A stretch of 64,000 nt of DNA from an uncultured Bacteroidales bacterium. Lineage in GTDB: Bacteria > Bacteroidota > Bacteroidia > Bacteroidales > Bacteroidaceae. Position numbers and translations under genes: made by a program. Shown here in pieces: positions 44,279-55,200 of this stretch. How positions within the stretch are numbered: the first letter of the stretch is position 1; every line of letters starts with the position of its first letter. The notes below the pieces were generated by a model, which saw nothing but the letters and a program-made list of their open reading frames with translations, searched no databases and was not told the DNA's origin. The DNA lies in the NCBI GenBank assembly GCA_902774335.1, contig CACYHW010000007.1, positions 1 to 64,000 of the forward strand, read 5' to 3'.

Positions 44279-44470
44279 ATGAGCTATAAGAAGGTTAAGG
44301 ATGTTGTCAATGAGTTAGAGGCTCATGGATTTTGGTTTGTAAGACAAAAAGGGAGCCACATGGTCTATACCGATGGAAATAAGGTGGCGGTTATCCCTAA
44401 TCATACAAACAAGGGAATAGAAAAAGGCACTTATTACAATATCTTGCGTCAGGCGGGAATAAACAAGTAA
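44279..44470 (+). CDS. hicA: HicA-type mRNA interferase toxin
   Basis: A 63-residue protein starting MSYKKVKDVVNELEAHGF (ATG at 44279; a TTG two codons upstream is less likely). RQKGSHMVYT contains the catalytic His27 of the HicA double-stranded-RNA-binding fold, and VIPNHTNKGIEKGTYYNILRQAGI is the conserved end. The toxin cleaves mRNA independently of ribosomes. The antitoxin gene starts 5 bp later, in toxin-first order as usual for this family. The pair is bracketed by palindromes and its DNA is visibly AT-richer than the flanking genes, suggesting acquisition. Confidence 0.92.
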   Translation: MSYKKVKDVVNELEAHGFWFVRQKGSHMVYTDGNKVAVIPNHTNKGIEKGTYYNILRQAGINK

Positions 44471-44475
44471 GGAAT

Positions 44476-44880
44476 ATGAATACATTACAGGTAATAGTTG
44501 AGTATGCCGGAGATAATCTGAGCGCATATATAAATGATCTTCCTATTGTTTCTGTGGGAAAGACCCTGAGCGATATTAAGCGCGATATAACCCAGGCGAT
44601 TCAGACTTATAAGGAATCGTGTGCAGAACTTGGAGTTGAGCCGTCGTCACTTGTAAAAGGTGAGTATGAGTTATCCTTTGTGATAGATGCTACAACGTTC
44701 ATAAACTACTACAGCAGTATCTTTACAAAAGCTGCTTTGAGCCGAATTACCGGCATTAACGAGAGGCAGTTATGGCATTACGCCGCAGGCCTGCACAAAC
44801 CAAGAAAGAAACAGCTGGAACGAATCCAGCGTGGTGTACAGACCTTAACGGAGGAGCTGAAATCAATTTGTCTTCTGTAA
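44476..44880 (+). CDS. hicB: HicB-type antitoxin
   Basis: A 134-residue antitoxin. The N-terminal half is the partial RNase H-like HicB fold (LQVIVEYAGDNLSAYINDLPIVSVGKTLSDIKRDITQAI); the C-terminal half is a helix-turn-helix (FTKAALSRITGINERQLWHYAAGLHKPRKKQLERIQRGVQ) likely to bind the hicAB promoter for autoregulation. It neutralises HicA. The gene ends directly before the palindrome at 44887. Confidence 0.88.
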   Translation: MNTLQVIVEYAGDNLSAYINDLPIVSVGKTLSDIKRDITQAIQTYKESCAELGVEPSSLVKGEYELSFVIDATTFINYYSSIFTKAALSRITGINERQLWHYAAGLHKPRKKQLERIQRGVQTLTEELKSICLL

Positions 44881-44886
44881 AAAAAA

Positions 44887-44916
44887 ACACAGGGAACCGG
44901 TTCCCTGTGTCTTTTT
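44887..44916. terminator. 24-bp perfect palindrome, bidirectional terminator (right of hicAB)
   Basis: ACACAGGGAACC pairs with GGTTCCCTGTGT (44887-44910), preceded by an A-run and followed by CTTTTT. It serves hicAB on the plus strand and the convergent DUF418 gene on the minus strand. Confidence 0.88.
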
Positions 44917-46021
44917 AAATCCAGGTCAGGCGGCGCCAAAGTCCCTCCAGAGGACCGCGCTCATGGTTCTTGGACCACAGCTTAAGTATGCTGTACTGGA
45001 ACACGATCATGCCCAGACCTACCAGAGCCGAATAGGTGGTGCCCAGCGTGTTATACAGACTGAATCCCCACTGGTAGAACAGCAGGCTGCCCAAGATTGA
45101 CTGGAGCAGATAGTTGGTAAGGCTCATGCGCCCAAAGAATCCCAGCTTTCCAAATACGCTCCTGAATCCCTCAAACCTGTACCACAGCAGCACAGCGGCC
45201 GATAATATAACCATCAGGATTGCCAGATTCCAGATAGGATGCAGCATATCGTCCCACTTTCCAAACTCCACGAATGCACCCGCAAGCATGATTACTGCCG
45301 ATACTGCAAGGATCCTGCGCCATTTCTTAAGGTTATCGCCCTCGTTGTAGAACAGTCTGGTGCGTCCGATAAGCAGGCCCAGATAGAACAGACCCAAGGT
45401 CTGAGTAATGCGTCCGTGGAACCAGAACCATCCCAGCGTCACGGTAATACCGTACCTAAGGTTTGTTGCGGCCGAATGCAGGAACGTGTCATGTCCCATC
45501 ATGAGCTTGAAGTAGCCCATGTCCACCCATTTTGAGTCGGGATGCCAGCCAACCATGTGTGAGTATATCTCAAGGGGCTGAATAAGCAGCAGCACCGTTA
45601 TGACTCCGAGCCACCTGTTGCTCAGGTATCCGGCAGGAATCAGCAGCAGTCCCAGTATTGCGTAAGTAATCAGAATGTCGCCGTCGTAAAAGCAAACATT
45701 CAGCACACCGAACATAAACAGCAGCACCATGCGCCAAGCAAACCGCAGCGAAAAATCCTTGCCTTTCTGCTCCTGGTTGTCGCGCATAATGTAAAAACTC
45801 AGGCCAAACAGCACTGCAAATATCCCGTACATCTTGCCCGAAAGCAGAGCCTGAAGCACACTGAAAACTGTCCCGTCACACGGAAGCGTATACATGATCT
45901 CACGGCTGAACGTGTTGAAATGCTCCACCGAGTGAAACAGTATAATACCTGCTACAGCAAGCCCTCTCAGGGCATCGGCCACCTCTATGCGGCTGTTCTT
46001 TTGTCCGGTTGTCTTGTACAT
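44915..46021 (-). CDS. DUF418 family multi-pass membrane protein
   Basis: A 368-residue inner-membrane protein. I start at MYKTTGQKNSRIEVADALRG (46021), because ADALRGLAVAGIILFH is the usual opening of the DUF418/YeiB family; the longer frame crosses the promoter. About eight to ten hydrophobic helices are visible (YGIFAVLFGLSFYIM, ITYAILGLLLIPAGYL), and the C-terminal DUF418 core contains FGRMSLTNYLLQSILGSLLFY. Relatives belong to a wide acyltransferase-like membrane superfamily; substrate unknown. It is divergent from umuD. A minus-strand -7 element TATCTTTG (46051-46058) precedes it. Confidence 0.85.
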   Translation of the reverse strand: MYKTTGQKNSRIEVADALRGLAVAGIILFHSVEHFNTFSREIMYTLPCDGTVFSVLQALLSGKMYGIFAVLFGLSFYIMRDNQEQKGKDFSLRFAWRMVLLFMFGVLNVCFYDGDILITYAILGLLLIPAGYLSNRWLGVITVLLLIQPLEIYSHMVGWHPDSKWVDMGYFKLMMGHDTFLHSAATNLRYGITVTLGWFWFHGRITQTLGLFYLGLLIGRTRLFYNEGDNLKKWRRILAVSAVIMLAGAFVEFGKWDDMLHPIWNLAILMVILSAAVLLWYRFEGFRSVFGKLGFFGRMSLTNYLLQSILGSLLFYQWGFSLYNTLGTTYSALVGLGMIVFQYSILKLWSKNHERGPLEGLWRRLTWI

Positions 46022-46050
46022 AGTTGGTTTTGATAATTCTCTTGGTCTTT

Positions 46051-46098
46051 CAAAGATAGGAAATGAACAATTAGGTTGTACAAAAAACACTACCTTTA
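46051..46098. promoter_or_regulatory. Divergent promoter region of the DUF418 and umuDC genes
   Basis: Minus strand: TATCTTTG (46051-46058) for the DUF418 gene. Plus strand: TACCTTTA (46091-46098), one base off the consensus, for umuDC. The palindrome TTGTACAA (46076-46083) lies in the -33 region of the umuDC promoter and could be an SOS-type operator; this is a guess from position only. Confidence 0.4.
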
Positions 46099-46116
46099 CA
46101 ATCGCAAACATTCAAT

Positions 46117-46560
46117 ATGCCAGGCTCCATAAATATACTGCCATCGGAGTTCACTCAGGACCAGCCGCTCATGCTGGCGCCGGGTATTAAGGCGGGGTTT
46201 CCAAGCCCTGCTACGGACTATATGCGGGACAGTCTGGACTTTAACAGGGATCTTATCCGGAATCCGGAGGCTACATTCTTTGGGCGTGTGGTGGGCGACT
46301 CAATGATTGGGGCCGGATTGGACGATGGGGATCTGGCGGTGATTGACCGCAGCCTGGAGGCTAATAACGGCGATATTATTGTGGCTTACATCAACAATGA
46401 GTTTACCATCAAGACTCTTGACCTGAGCCACCGCAGTCAGGGATATATCCAGCTGCTGCCTGCCAACCCTGCTTACAAACCCATACGCATTACGGACACG
46501 GACTCATTCATGGTGTGGGGCGTGGTGGTCTATACCATCAAGACCTGGCGTAAGTACTAA
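46117..46560 (+). CDS. umuD: UmuD-like S24 peptidase (error-prone polymerase subunit)
   Basis: A 147-residue protein of the LexA/UmuD family. The self-cleavage site is IKAGFPSPA (Ala26-Gly27); the catalytic pair is Ser62 in VVGDSM and Lys99 in FTIKTL. No DNA-binding domain precedes it, so it is UmuD rather than LexA. After RecA-stimulated self-cleavage UmuD' assembles with UmuC into DNA polymerase V. The umuC gene follows 12 bp downstream. Confidence 0.93.
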   Translation: MPGSINILPSEFTQDQPLMLAPGIKAGFPSPATDYMRDSLDFNRDLIRNPEATFFGRVVGDSMIGAGLDDGDLAVIDRSLEANNGDIIVAYINNEFTIKTLDLSHRSQGYIQLLPANPAYKPIRITDTDSFMVWGVVVYTIKTWRKY

Positions 46561-46572
46561 TTCCCTCTTGCT

Positions 46573-47868
46573 ATGTACGGCATAATTGATTGTGACAACT
46601 GTTACGTGTCCTGTGAGCGTGTGTTCCGTCCGGACCTGGAGGGCAAGCCGGTGGTGGTGCTTTCCAACAACGACGGGTGCGTGGTGGCGCGCTCCAACGA
46701 GGCCAAGCAGCTGGGCATCAAGGCGGGCGTCCCTTACTTTAAGCTGCAGGAGCAGTTCCCCAACGAGAAGATTGCCGTTTTCTCGTCCAACTATGAGTTA
46801 TATGCCGAGTTGACCGGGCGTGTGGTCTCCATAATACGCAAGGAGGCGCCTGAGTACTTCCGATACAGCATCGATGAGTGTTTTGTCTATCTGGACGGTA
46901 TGGAGCGGATAGACCTCAAGGAGTGGGGCGAGAACCTGCACCGCCGGGTGCTGCGCAGCGTGGGGATGCCGGTGAGCATAGGCATAGCTCCCAACAAGAC
47001 CCTTGCCAAGGTGGCCAGTCATTTTGCAAAGCACTATCCCGGATACCGCCACTGCTGCCTGATGGATACTGATCAGAAGCGCATCAAGGCCCTTAAACTG
47101 ACCTCCATTGACGATGTCTGGGGTATTGGCCGCCGTTATACCGCACGTATGCATGAGCATGGTATACAGACAGCCTTTGATTTTGCCAGCCGGCCTCAGA
47201 GCTGGGTCAGAGCCATATTCCGCAACATTGTGGTGGAGCGCACCTGGCGTGAGCTGAACGGTCAGGACTGCGTGCCTAACGAGGAGCTGGCGGCCAAGAA
47301 GAGCATATGCACCAGCCGTTCGTTCTCCACCATGATAACGGATCCGGATGAGCTGCGCACACACGTGTCCAACTACGCAGTGCGGTGTGCCGAGAAACTG
47401 CGTCAGCAGGGTAGTGTAGCCTCCATAGTGGCCGTGTTCCTCAACACCAACCCCTTCCGCGAGGACCTGCCTCAGTACTGGAACTTCCGGGAGCAGCGCC
47501 TGATAACCCCCACGGCTACAACCACCACCATAGTGCAGACAGCGGGTAACCTGCTGGAGCAGCTCTACCGCCCGGGCTACAAATACAAGAAGGCGGGTGT
47601 GATAGTGATGGGTGTGGGCCCGGGCAGCCCCGTGCAGCCCGACCTGTTTGACACCAACGCCGAGCAGTTCCAGCGTATGCGCCGCCTGGATGCCGTGATA
47701 GACCGCATCAACCGCGTGCAGGGAACCGAGACCATCGTACTGGGCGCTCAGCAGTACACAAACAAGGATGGCGTCGGAAAGGCCGATGTCTTTGCCAACG
47801 CCATCAAGCATGACTATCGCAGTCCCAATCCAACAACCCGTTGGACCGATATTATCCGCTTGAAATGA
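46573..47868 (+). CDS. umuC: DNA polymerase V catalytic subunit UmuC (Y family)
   Basis: A 431-residue Y-family polymerase. [18 protein letters not shown] gives the first acidic site (Asp6 and Asp8), [15 protein letters not shown] follows, and [11 protein letters not shown] contains Asp101 and Glu102. The little-finger region and a UmuC-type C terminus ([15 protein letters not shown]) complete it. It performs error-prone translesion synthesis after DNA damage. It ends 2 bp before the convergent small gene at 47870. Confidence 0.95.
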   Translation: MYGIIDCDNCYVSCERVFRPDLEGKPVVVLSNNDGCVVARSNEAKQLGIKAGVPYFKLQEQFPNEKIAVFSSNYELYAELTGRVVSIIRKEAPEYFRYSIDECFVYLDGMERIDLKEWGENLHRRVLRSVGMPVSIGIAPNKTLAKVASHFAKHYPGYRHCCLMDTDQKRIKALKLTSIDDVWGIGRRYTARMHEHGIQTAFDFASRPQSWVRAIFRNIVVERTWRELNGQDCVPNEELAAKKSICTSRSFSTMITDPDELRTHVSNYAVRCAEKLRQQGSVASIVAVFLNTNPFREDLPQYWNFREQRLITPTATTTTIVQTAGNLLEQLYRPGYKYKKAGVIVMGVGPGSPVQPDLFDTNAEQFQRMRRLDAVIDRINRVQGTETIVLGAQQYTNKDGVGKADVFANAIKHDYRSPNPTTRWTDIIRLK

Positions 47869-47869
47869 T

Positions 47870-48013
47870 TCAGGACAGGTAGTGATCCCGGTCGCGCTCC
47901 GTCAGTTGACCGAACGGGCCGAAATAGAGATCCTCCTCGCCGCTCATGCAGAGTATCTTTGAACAGTGGATGTCATAAACCTGTGTCTGTGGTTTATGGT
48001 ATGTCTTTTTCAT
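47870..48013 (-). CDS. Small 47-aa protein at the end of the giant LamG operon
   Basis: A 48-codon frame on the minus strand with ATG at 48013: MKKTYHKPQTQVYDIHC, SKILCMSGEEDLYFG, then PFGQLTERDRDHYLS. It lies 21 bp after the stop of the 396-aa gene and is probably the third gene of that operon. The pattern Met-Lys-Lys..Pro..Val..Ile..Leu-Cys-x-Ser-Gly is familiar from many short Bacteroidales ORFs of unknown function. No signal peptide or membrane segment is visible. Two Cys (17, 22) are present. Function unknown; a precursor peptide or regulatory small protein is possible. Confidence 0.65.
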   Translation of the reverse strand: MKKTYHKPQTQVYDIHCSKILCMSGEEDLYFGPFGQLTERDRDHYLS

Positions 48014-48034
48014 TTAATGGTCTTTTATATTGGA

Positions 48035-49225
48035 CTATCTGATTACTACTTTACGGGCTCCGTTGATGTATACTCCCGGAATCTCTGGCCTTCCGGGCAG
48101 CGGGCGGCCGTCAAGGGAGTACCAAGCGTTGTCGTTGAATGTCACCTGGCCGCTCTGAGTGTCCAGCATGCCTACTGCGGTCAGTCCGCCGTCGCGGTCG
48201 GTCAGGTAGACTGTGAGGCGCTGGGGCACATCGATACTGGCGCTCATGTTACGTCCGGGGGCGTGGCTGGCGGCGTCTCTCTTGAGGTAGGCCCTGAACG
48301 GAGCAATGCTGGCTCCGGCTCCTGCCTTGACAAAAGTGCCTGCGCTGAAATCGGTTCCCGTATACTCGGTTGCTACGAATCCGTAGACCGAGCCCAGGTC
48401 GGGGTGCCCTTCGCTCCAGACAATAGCGCTGTAAGTACCCTGAAACGACCATTCACCTATGGCTGCAACCTCCTGTGGCTTGAAGCTTTCCAGGGTGGCA
48501 TCGGCCGGTACAAGGACCGTTCCGCTAAACTCAACAAGGCCTGTGGCCGACGGCTTGAACAGGTAGGGCGTGCCTGCCTGGAGGGGGCTGTCGGCGGTGG
48601 CATCGGTCATAGTCACTATCCATTCGTTCTCATTGCGGCTCACTCCGGCAAACCGGTAGAACGTACCGTAGGCCGATGCCTCCTGGCTGCTTATGCTGAA
48701 GGGCAGGCACACGGTGCTGCTCACGTCGCGGGTGAATGAACGCTGGAACGTTGCGCTTACCCTGCGTCCCTTGCGGGCTATCAGGGCTCGTGCATCGGAC
48801 TTTTCCAGAGGTAATGGCGACAGGTCGATGCAGTAGGGGCTTGCGGTGCTTCCTACAACGCCGTTAAAGGTGTACAGCAGCTCCGGGTTGGGGTAGAAAC
48901 TGTATGTGTTCTCACCATCGTAGACCTGGAAATGGAGCGGCTGGTCATTGCCTGTATAGTTGCCCCATATGGTGGTGTACACGTAACCGGGGTGTTGGGC
49001 ATCGTTACCCACAAAGTCCTTGCCGCGAAGCTCGTCGCCGCAGTAGACAGCTACCATAGCATCGTTAAGGACCTGACCGTTGTTGACTACCTGTGCCGTC
49101 AGTATCATGCTTCCCTGATAGGCGCGGAAATTGACGGTGGGGAAGGGGTCGTTGACAGCCCACATATTGGCACTCCCCATTAAGAGGAGTGCCAACAGCT
49201 TGTGGAACTTGGCAGTCATTCTCAT
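48035..49225 (-). CDS. Secreted protein sharing C-terminal modules with the giant LamG proteins (396 aa)
   Basis: An exported protein (MRMTAKFHKLLALLLMGSANMWA). The first mature domain (about 28-135: NFRAYQGSMILTAQVVNNGQ, DAMVAVYCGDELRG) resembles the GDECR-type modules near the C termini of the two giant proteins (e.g. VAVFAGDECRTAATTD). A beta-rich middle follows (FSISSQEASAYGTFYRF, AGTPYLFKPSATGLVEF), and the tail YSLDGRPLPG..GVYINGARKVVIR resembles theirs. Its start overlaps the stop of the 3101-aa gene by 4 bp (ATGA), so the two are translationally coupled and probably act together at the cell surface. Function unknown. Confidence 0.78.
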   Translation of the reverse strand: MRMTAKFHKLLALLLMGSANMWAVNDPFPTVNFRAYQGSMILTAQVVNNGQVLNDAMVAVYCGDELRGKDFVGNDAQHPGYVYTTIWGNYTGNDQPLHFQVYDGENTYSFYPNPELLYTFNGVVGSTASPYCIDLSPLPLEKSDARALIARKGRRVSATFQRSFTRDVSSTVCLPFSISSQEASAYGTFYRFAGVSRNENEWIVTMTDATADSPLQAGTPYLFKPSATGLVEFSGTVLVPADATLESFKPQEVAAIGEWSFQGTYSAIVWSEGHPDLGSVYGFVATEYTGTDFSAGTFVKAGAGASIAPFRAYLKRDAASHAPGRNMSASIDVPQRLTVYLTDRDGGLTAVGMLDTQSGQVTFNDNAWYSLDGRPLPGRPEIPGVYINGARKVVIR

Positions 49226-52200
49226 TTAACTGCCTGCTTTTGACCGTTAATGATGTAGATACCCTTAAGGTCGGTTGCCTGCGGATCAGCCTTGCGGCCG
49301 CTCAGATCATATACTGACTGAGTGTCTGATGAGCCGTTGACCGCATCAATGCCGGTGGTGCCCATATCCACGGTGAGCGGATGGTTGGGTGAACCGTACA
49401 TGGCGTTGGTCTGGTACATGAGAGTGATCGGTGCTTCTACCACCTGGTTGCCTATAGAGGCCTTGATGGTGATAAGGCAGGGCTCGTCGCCCGGGATGGT
49501 GAGCAGTGCAACGCCCTCGCTGTCGGTTGTGGCTGCGGTGCGGCACTCGTCGCCGGCAAATACGGCTACCTGGGTGTTGGCAAGATTCCTGTTACCGGCA
49601 GTTACCTTGACGGCCATGATGGCGTTGTCAGGATAGTTGCGAACGTTCACAGGCTCGAACACACCGTTGTATGCGGGGCTGATGCTGCCAACGGTGCCCC
49701 GTGCCGGAGCAAGATGGGTGGCGTTGACAATGGTGCTCGGGTAGGCGAATGTCTTGTCCTGAGTAGCGGTGCTCATGATCTGATAACCCATACCGGGCTG
49801 CAGCATGATGAGCGATCCGGACCACTCGTAGTTGTCCCAGTAGGCAATGCCCTGCTGAGCCTTGACCATATCGCCGTCGGTCTTGTCCAGATCGGCCAGC
49901 GCATCGGCCAGGTTGGCTACCTGACGTCCGTAGTAACCTACCCAGTTCCAACCCTGGCTTACGGTTACGGCGGTGGTGGGTACGGTACCTACCACGCGGA
50001 GCTTGCAGTCGGCCTTGACCTGTACGGCATACATCTGGCTGTTGGTCAGGTTGCCCAGGTTACCGGTCCACATTCCGTCCTCGTATACCTTGTAACCGCC
50101 GGTCTGGCTCTTGATGGCCACAATATTGTCGGCTATGTTCCTGAAGATGGCAGGTACCGACATATCCTGTGCGTTGACATAGATGGATACCCAGTTCCAG
50201 CCGGCCTTGAGGGCGGTTATCTGCTCAATCTTGTCCTGAACGGTAAAGACTCTGGGATCGGCGTATGTTCCGGCCAGTGTGAGCGGAGTGAAGCTGAATG
50301 TGTTGCTGGAGTTCCATGTGACCTCGGGATAAACGGTTCCGGTAAGAGCGTCATAAGCGCGGAATGTTACCTCCTTGCCCATGTCAGCGCTGCTGCCGAA
50401 GATATCCATTGTCACAAAGTAGTTGCCGTAACGCTCGTTATATACGGGCTTGGCAATACCGCGGCACTCCTCGCCTATGAAGGCGGCCATGATGTTGTCG
50501 GGATCGGACATGTAGGTGTTGTCCTTTACAAGTACGCCTATAACGTTCATGGAGCTCTCAAAGTCATACGGGTTGACACTCCAGTCGGGAATGTTGCCGG
50601 TTACGTTGACGTTGAACACAAGCGGGGTGTCGATGCTGTCATTGCCGGTTACATATACGGTCTGCTCGTACTTGCCGATAGGTGTGGCGGGGCTCACGGT
50701 GAATGTGATGGGCTGCTCGGCCAAAGGCATGAGTACGCCGTACTGCATATCGGCATCCAGCCATGAGGGCAGGTTGCTGAGTGACCAGGTCTGCGCCTCA
50801 CCGCTCTTGTTGACCAGAGTGGTCATAACGGTGCTCTGCTGGGTGACGCTCTGTGTAACGTCAAGCTCCTGGTTCTCCCACTTGAGCGGTTTTATATCAA
50901 CATATGCAGTCCAGGTGACGCTGTTGCACAGGTTACCGTTCAGATCACTTATGTTGCGTGCGGTGATGTTGAGTGTGGTTCCCTGAATCTTGGTGTTACT
51001 CTCTGCAATGTTGATGATAATCTTGTTGTCCGATGTGACGAGGTCGAAACGTACGTTCTCTATCTCGGGCTTGACATGCAGGGCAGGAGCCTGATCGGTG
51101 AACTGTGATGCCTCCATGTCCTGATTGTTGATGCGGGCTGCCATACCGTTCCTGTGAATGTCTATGGAGTCAATCACGGTGATGGGCTGGCCGTAGTTGT
51201 CAAGCTTGTTGATCTCGAACGGATAGTAGGCAACCAGACCCGGCTCTGTTTCGCTCAGGCGCATGTTACGCTGACTCTTTATCCTGTCGGCGTTCATGGT
51301 GGCGTGCCAGATGCGGACCTCGTCGATGATACCGGTCAGATAACGGTCATACTCGTATGCTTCGCCTATGAGAAGGGCAGTGCGGCGTGCTCCGATAATC
51401 AGGTAGTTGCCTGATGTGCTTGCAACCTTGTCGGCGCCGATGGTGAGTCTGTTGATGCCGTCCACATAGATATTGGCATTGCCGCTGCGGATAATGCTCA
51501 ATGCTACGTGGTGCCAAGCGTTATCGGCCAGCAGGACATCCTGTACGGCAATCTGTGTTCCGTCCGATGACATCTGCAGCTTACCGCTCTCGTCAATGTA
51601 GAGAGCCACCTGGCCGGCCTGCAGCAGCTGGGCTGCGCCTGACTGTGCGGGAGCCTTGACCCACATCTCGACTGCGTAGTCATTGTCCATAGTTGTGGGT
51701 ATATCCATGGTGGGAATGGTCAGATAACGGGTTCCGTCCAGTTCCACAGCCATGTTCCTGTTCTCAAAGTACCAGTTCTCGGCCTCCATTGTCATATGGC
51801 GGTTGCGTGAGTAGTCGGTGATGGTGCGGCCTTCGCCCTCGTTCATCTTCCAGTATCCTATAAGACCGCGTGAGTGCGGGTTCTTGGAGATGAGGCTCTG
51901 GTTGGCAATCTCCTTTGAATCCAGGAGCTTATCCCACAGCAGCAGCTCGTGCATGGCTCCGCTTATGTTCTGTCCGACGCAGATGGGACCGTTGCCCATA
52001 TACTCAGGAACTTCAAGGTTAAAGAAGAGTATGACGGGAGTCTGGTTGTTGGCGTTGGACAGCTGGGCGTTGAGCAGATGCTCCCTGGCCTGATAACTCA
52101 GGCAGATATAATCCCATTCTCCCAGCGGAACTGTCTGGCCCGATGTATAGGTCTGGCCCTCGATGGTTACGGTGAACTTGCTGTCCTGGTTGATTCCGAC

Positions 52201-55200
52201 ACTCATCTTCTTGGTTCCGGTTCCGTGACTGAGTATGGTTCCGGCTCCCTGAGGCTTGATATAGAACTCGAATGTAAAGTCCTTGTCGGTAAGGTTGATG
52301 CTGGCATCGGTGGATGCTGACAGAGCGCCTCCGGTCAGGGCCATAGCGGTCTGATGGTTTATTTTGGAGCCGTTCAGCACGCCTGTTATCAGGAAATCCT
52401 CCTTCTTTACACGTCCTGTCTGGATATCCTCGTTGAAGATTATGCTCAGCTCATCGCCGGCCGAGAGTACTCCGTCGCTGGGCTGGGGTGTACCCATGGG
52501 CTTGGGAAGACTCATATCCTTGATTACGGTTATCTCGTCGCTCACGCATGTTACCTCGCCGCTGCCGTAGGCGCGTGCCGAGATGGCGCGGAACTTGTAT
52601 GCGCGGTCTGTGAACAGCGAAGGTACCATTTCAAGAGTGTAGTTGATCATTCCGCTTGAGGGCAGGAGATCATCAATGGGGTTCTCGGAATCCACATCCT
52701 TGGAATCAACCCAATACTTGCGTACATCGTGCCAGCTTGTCTCGCCTGCACCCTGATACTGTATTGCAATGTACTTGAGGCCGTCGTAGTGCGGGTCAAA
52801 GTCACGTACACCCAGCTGCAGGTTGCCCTGGGTCGATGTGTTGACTGTGGTGTTGTCTATGCGCAGTGTCACATCGGTGCTGGTGGGAACAAACTCGGCC
52901 GATATCCATACGGTGTCGCCTATGACATCCCATGTGCTGGTAGGATCGCTCTGGCACTGTGAGGCAAGCACAATGGCTATGCTGTCGTACTTGAGGTCAC
53001 CTATGCTGTTCTGCTCCAGGTCGAGTCTCATGCGTACGGTACCGCCGGCAGGAACCAGAACGGAGCGTCCGCTGCCCAACTCGTTGCCGTTAACATGCAG
53101 GCCTGCACCCTTCTTGTTGGTCTCGTCAATGCTGAACAGGTCAAAGAAGCAGTCCTCCTGTGTCTCGCTGTCGTTGCGCAGAAGCAGCATGTATGATGCG
53201 CTCTTGCCTGCGGGTATGCTTCCCACGCGGTTGGCGGCGTTCTCGACAGTGATTCTGGGTATCTCAATCTGCATGGTGGCAGCCGATATTACATGCTTGC
53301 CGGGCTCATAGTAGAGAGTCTTCTGCTCGCCCTCATACGGACATGATGTCTGACCGCCGCGGGTTACGAATATGGCTCCGTTTCCGTCGGGTGCATTGAA
53401 CACGTCGATGGTCAGGGCGTCGTCATCGCCGGCTTCGGCAAGGGTGTAGCCTGTGGTAATGCTCGATTCGGTCTGAGTCTCGCCGGAAATGGTTGTGGCG
53501 GTTGATATTGAGTTCTTTGAGCTGTAATTCAGATTGATGGAGAATATCTCAATATCTGTTCCCAAGGCCAGCGATACCTCGGTCTTGAACGATCCGCTGT
53601 TGCTGGTTGTCTTGCTGTTGGTGGTGGTAACCGACGATTCTATGGAGCTGCCGGTATCAAAGCTCTCGTTGCGGGCTATATAGCTGTCGCGCTCCTTTAT
53701 TGCCTTTACCTTGGCCTGCTCGTTGTTTGCCAGATGTCTTTCCCAGTTGGCTATCATCTGGTTATACAGACTTACCTGGTCCGATACACCGTCCTTGGGC
53801 AGGGGGTTGACAGGAGTGTAGTCATATGTGCCTTCCATTCCATAGTCATCATCCTCCTCGGTCACACCCGGGTGGACGTCGTATGTTGAACCGAACTTAT
53901 CGACACCCTTCCTGAGTACGTCATTACGCAGGTTTATGATGTTGGGGATAAGGGTGTTGATGATGTAGTTCTGAGAGTATGAGAACTCGGTCTTGAAACT
54001 CTGGTCTGTCACATAGTCATCCTTGAGTGCAAATTCGTATGTGCCGTTCTTCTTTACAAGGCCTACGGAACGGGCGTTGCCGAATACCAGGTTGGTGGAT
54101 TTGCCAATGAACACATCACCCATGGCACCTACATATTCAGGCTCGGAGCTGGTGGATATGCGGCGGGTGGTTGTGGTGGTGAGTGACTTGGTCTGTGAGT
54201 TTACATAAGTATCCTCGATGGTGAAGCCGGCATCCACGGTTGACAGCTCGCTGTTATCGGTTATGATACCGGATATAGCACCTACACCGACACCGTTGAA
54301 CTGAATGAGCTTGAAACCTATCTCGGTATGAGTCATATCCTCCCTGTTGTAGGAGAGCTCAACATCGGTTGTGAGTGTGGAGGTGTAGCTTTCACCTTTT
54401 TCCATATAGGCCTGTGAGCTTGTGCCTCCCGGATCACGGATTATCATTGTCACCAGGTCGGGTCCCTCGGTAACGAAGTTGTTGCCCGAGGGCAGTGCAC
54501 CTGCTACAATACCGTCAGTGACCATAAATTGGGATGTCTTGTCCACATGTGTGAACGAGGCGCCCAGAGAGAGCTTGAAGGGGGCGGTGATGTTGGGCAG
54601 TCCGGCTTGCCACTCGTACTGTGCATGACCCTTGTCGTCAAGTGTCACCACGTCGGGGATGGTGCTGCCCAGGTCGCCGTCCTCATCATCCTCGGCGGTG
54701 AGCTTGGAGTTTATGACAACCTCCTGTCCGGTTCCCATCTGGTTGCTGAACACAACCTCTACGTTCTGCAGCGGTACCTGGTCTATAACAGGCTCACTGT
54801 TGTCGTAGTTGGTATAAACCTCGTATGCCTTGACATCGAAGGTGTATTTGTTGGCCTGCTTGAATACGGGAACACCGAATGTGTAATTAATGTTGTTGCC
54901 CTCCTTGGTGTAGAGCTGGACGTTCTCCTTGGTGCTCTTGTCCTTGTATTCCAACTGCTTTTCACCGAATGCGCCATCGGCATTCACCTGAGTGACCTCA
55001 AGGATGGGGTCGGTGTAGTAGGATTTCTTCAACTTGGCTACGTACTCAAAGTACTGCTCGCCGTCTTCGGTTACAAGCGTGTCGGTTGATGTCTTGTTGG
55101 GATCGCTTGCTATGATGCTTGAAAAGCCGTCCAGATTAATATTCGAATTGTTGTCTATCGTGACGCTGTTTACCACATAATCCACGGGCGGCAGCAGGGC

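Noticed and set aside
46076-46083. TTGTACAA as a firm LexA box
   Set aside because: Eight bases of palindrome in one place are too little evidence; mentioned only as a possibility in the promoter entry.
46022-46111. Longer start for the DUF418 protein
   Set aside because: The extension covers the divergent promoter region; the family opening starts shortly after Met at 46021.
46798-47811. 337-codon minus-strand frame opposite umuC
   Set aside because: Cys/His-rich low-quality translation typical of the complement of a coding gene; umuC has all its motifs.
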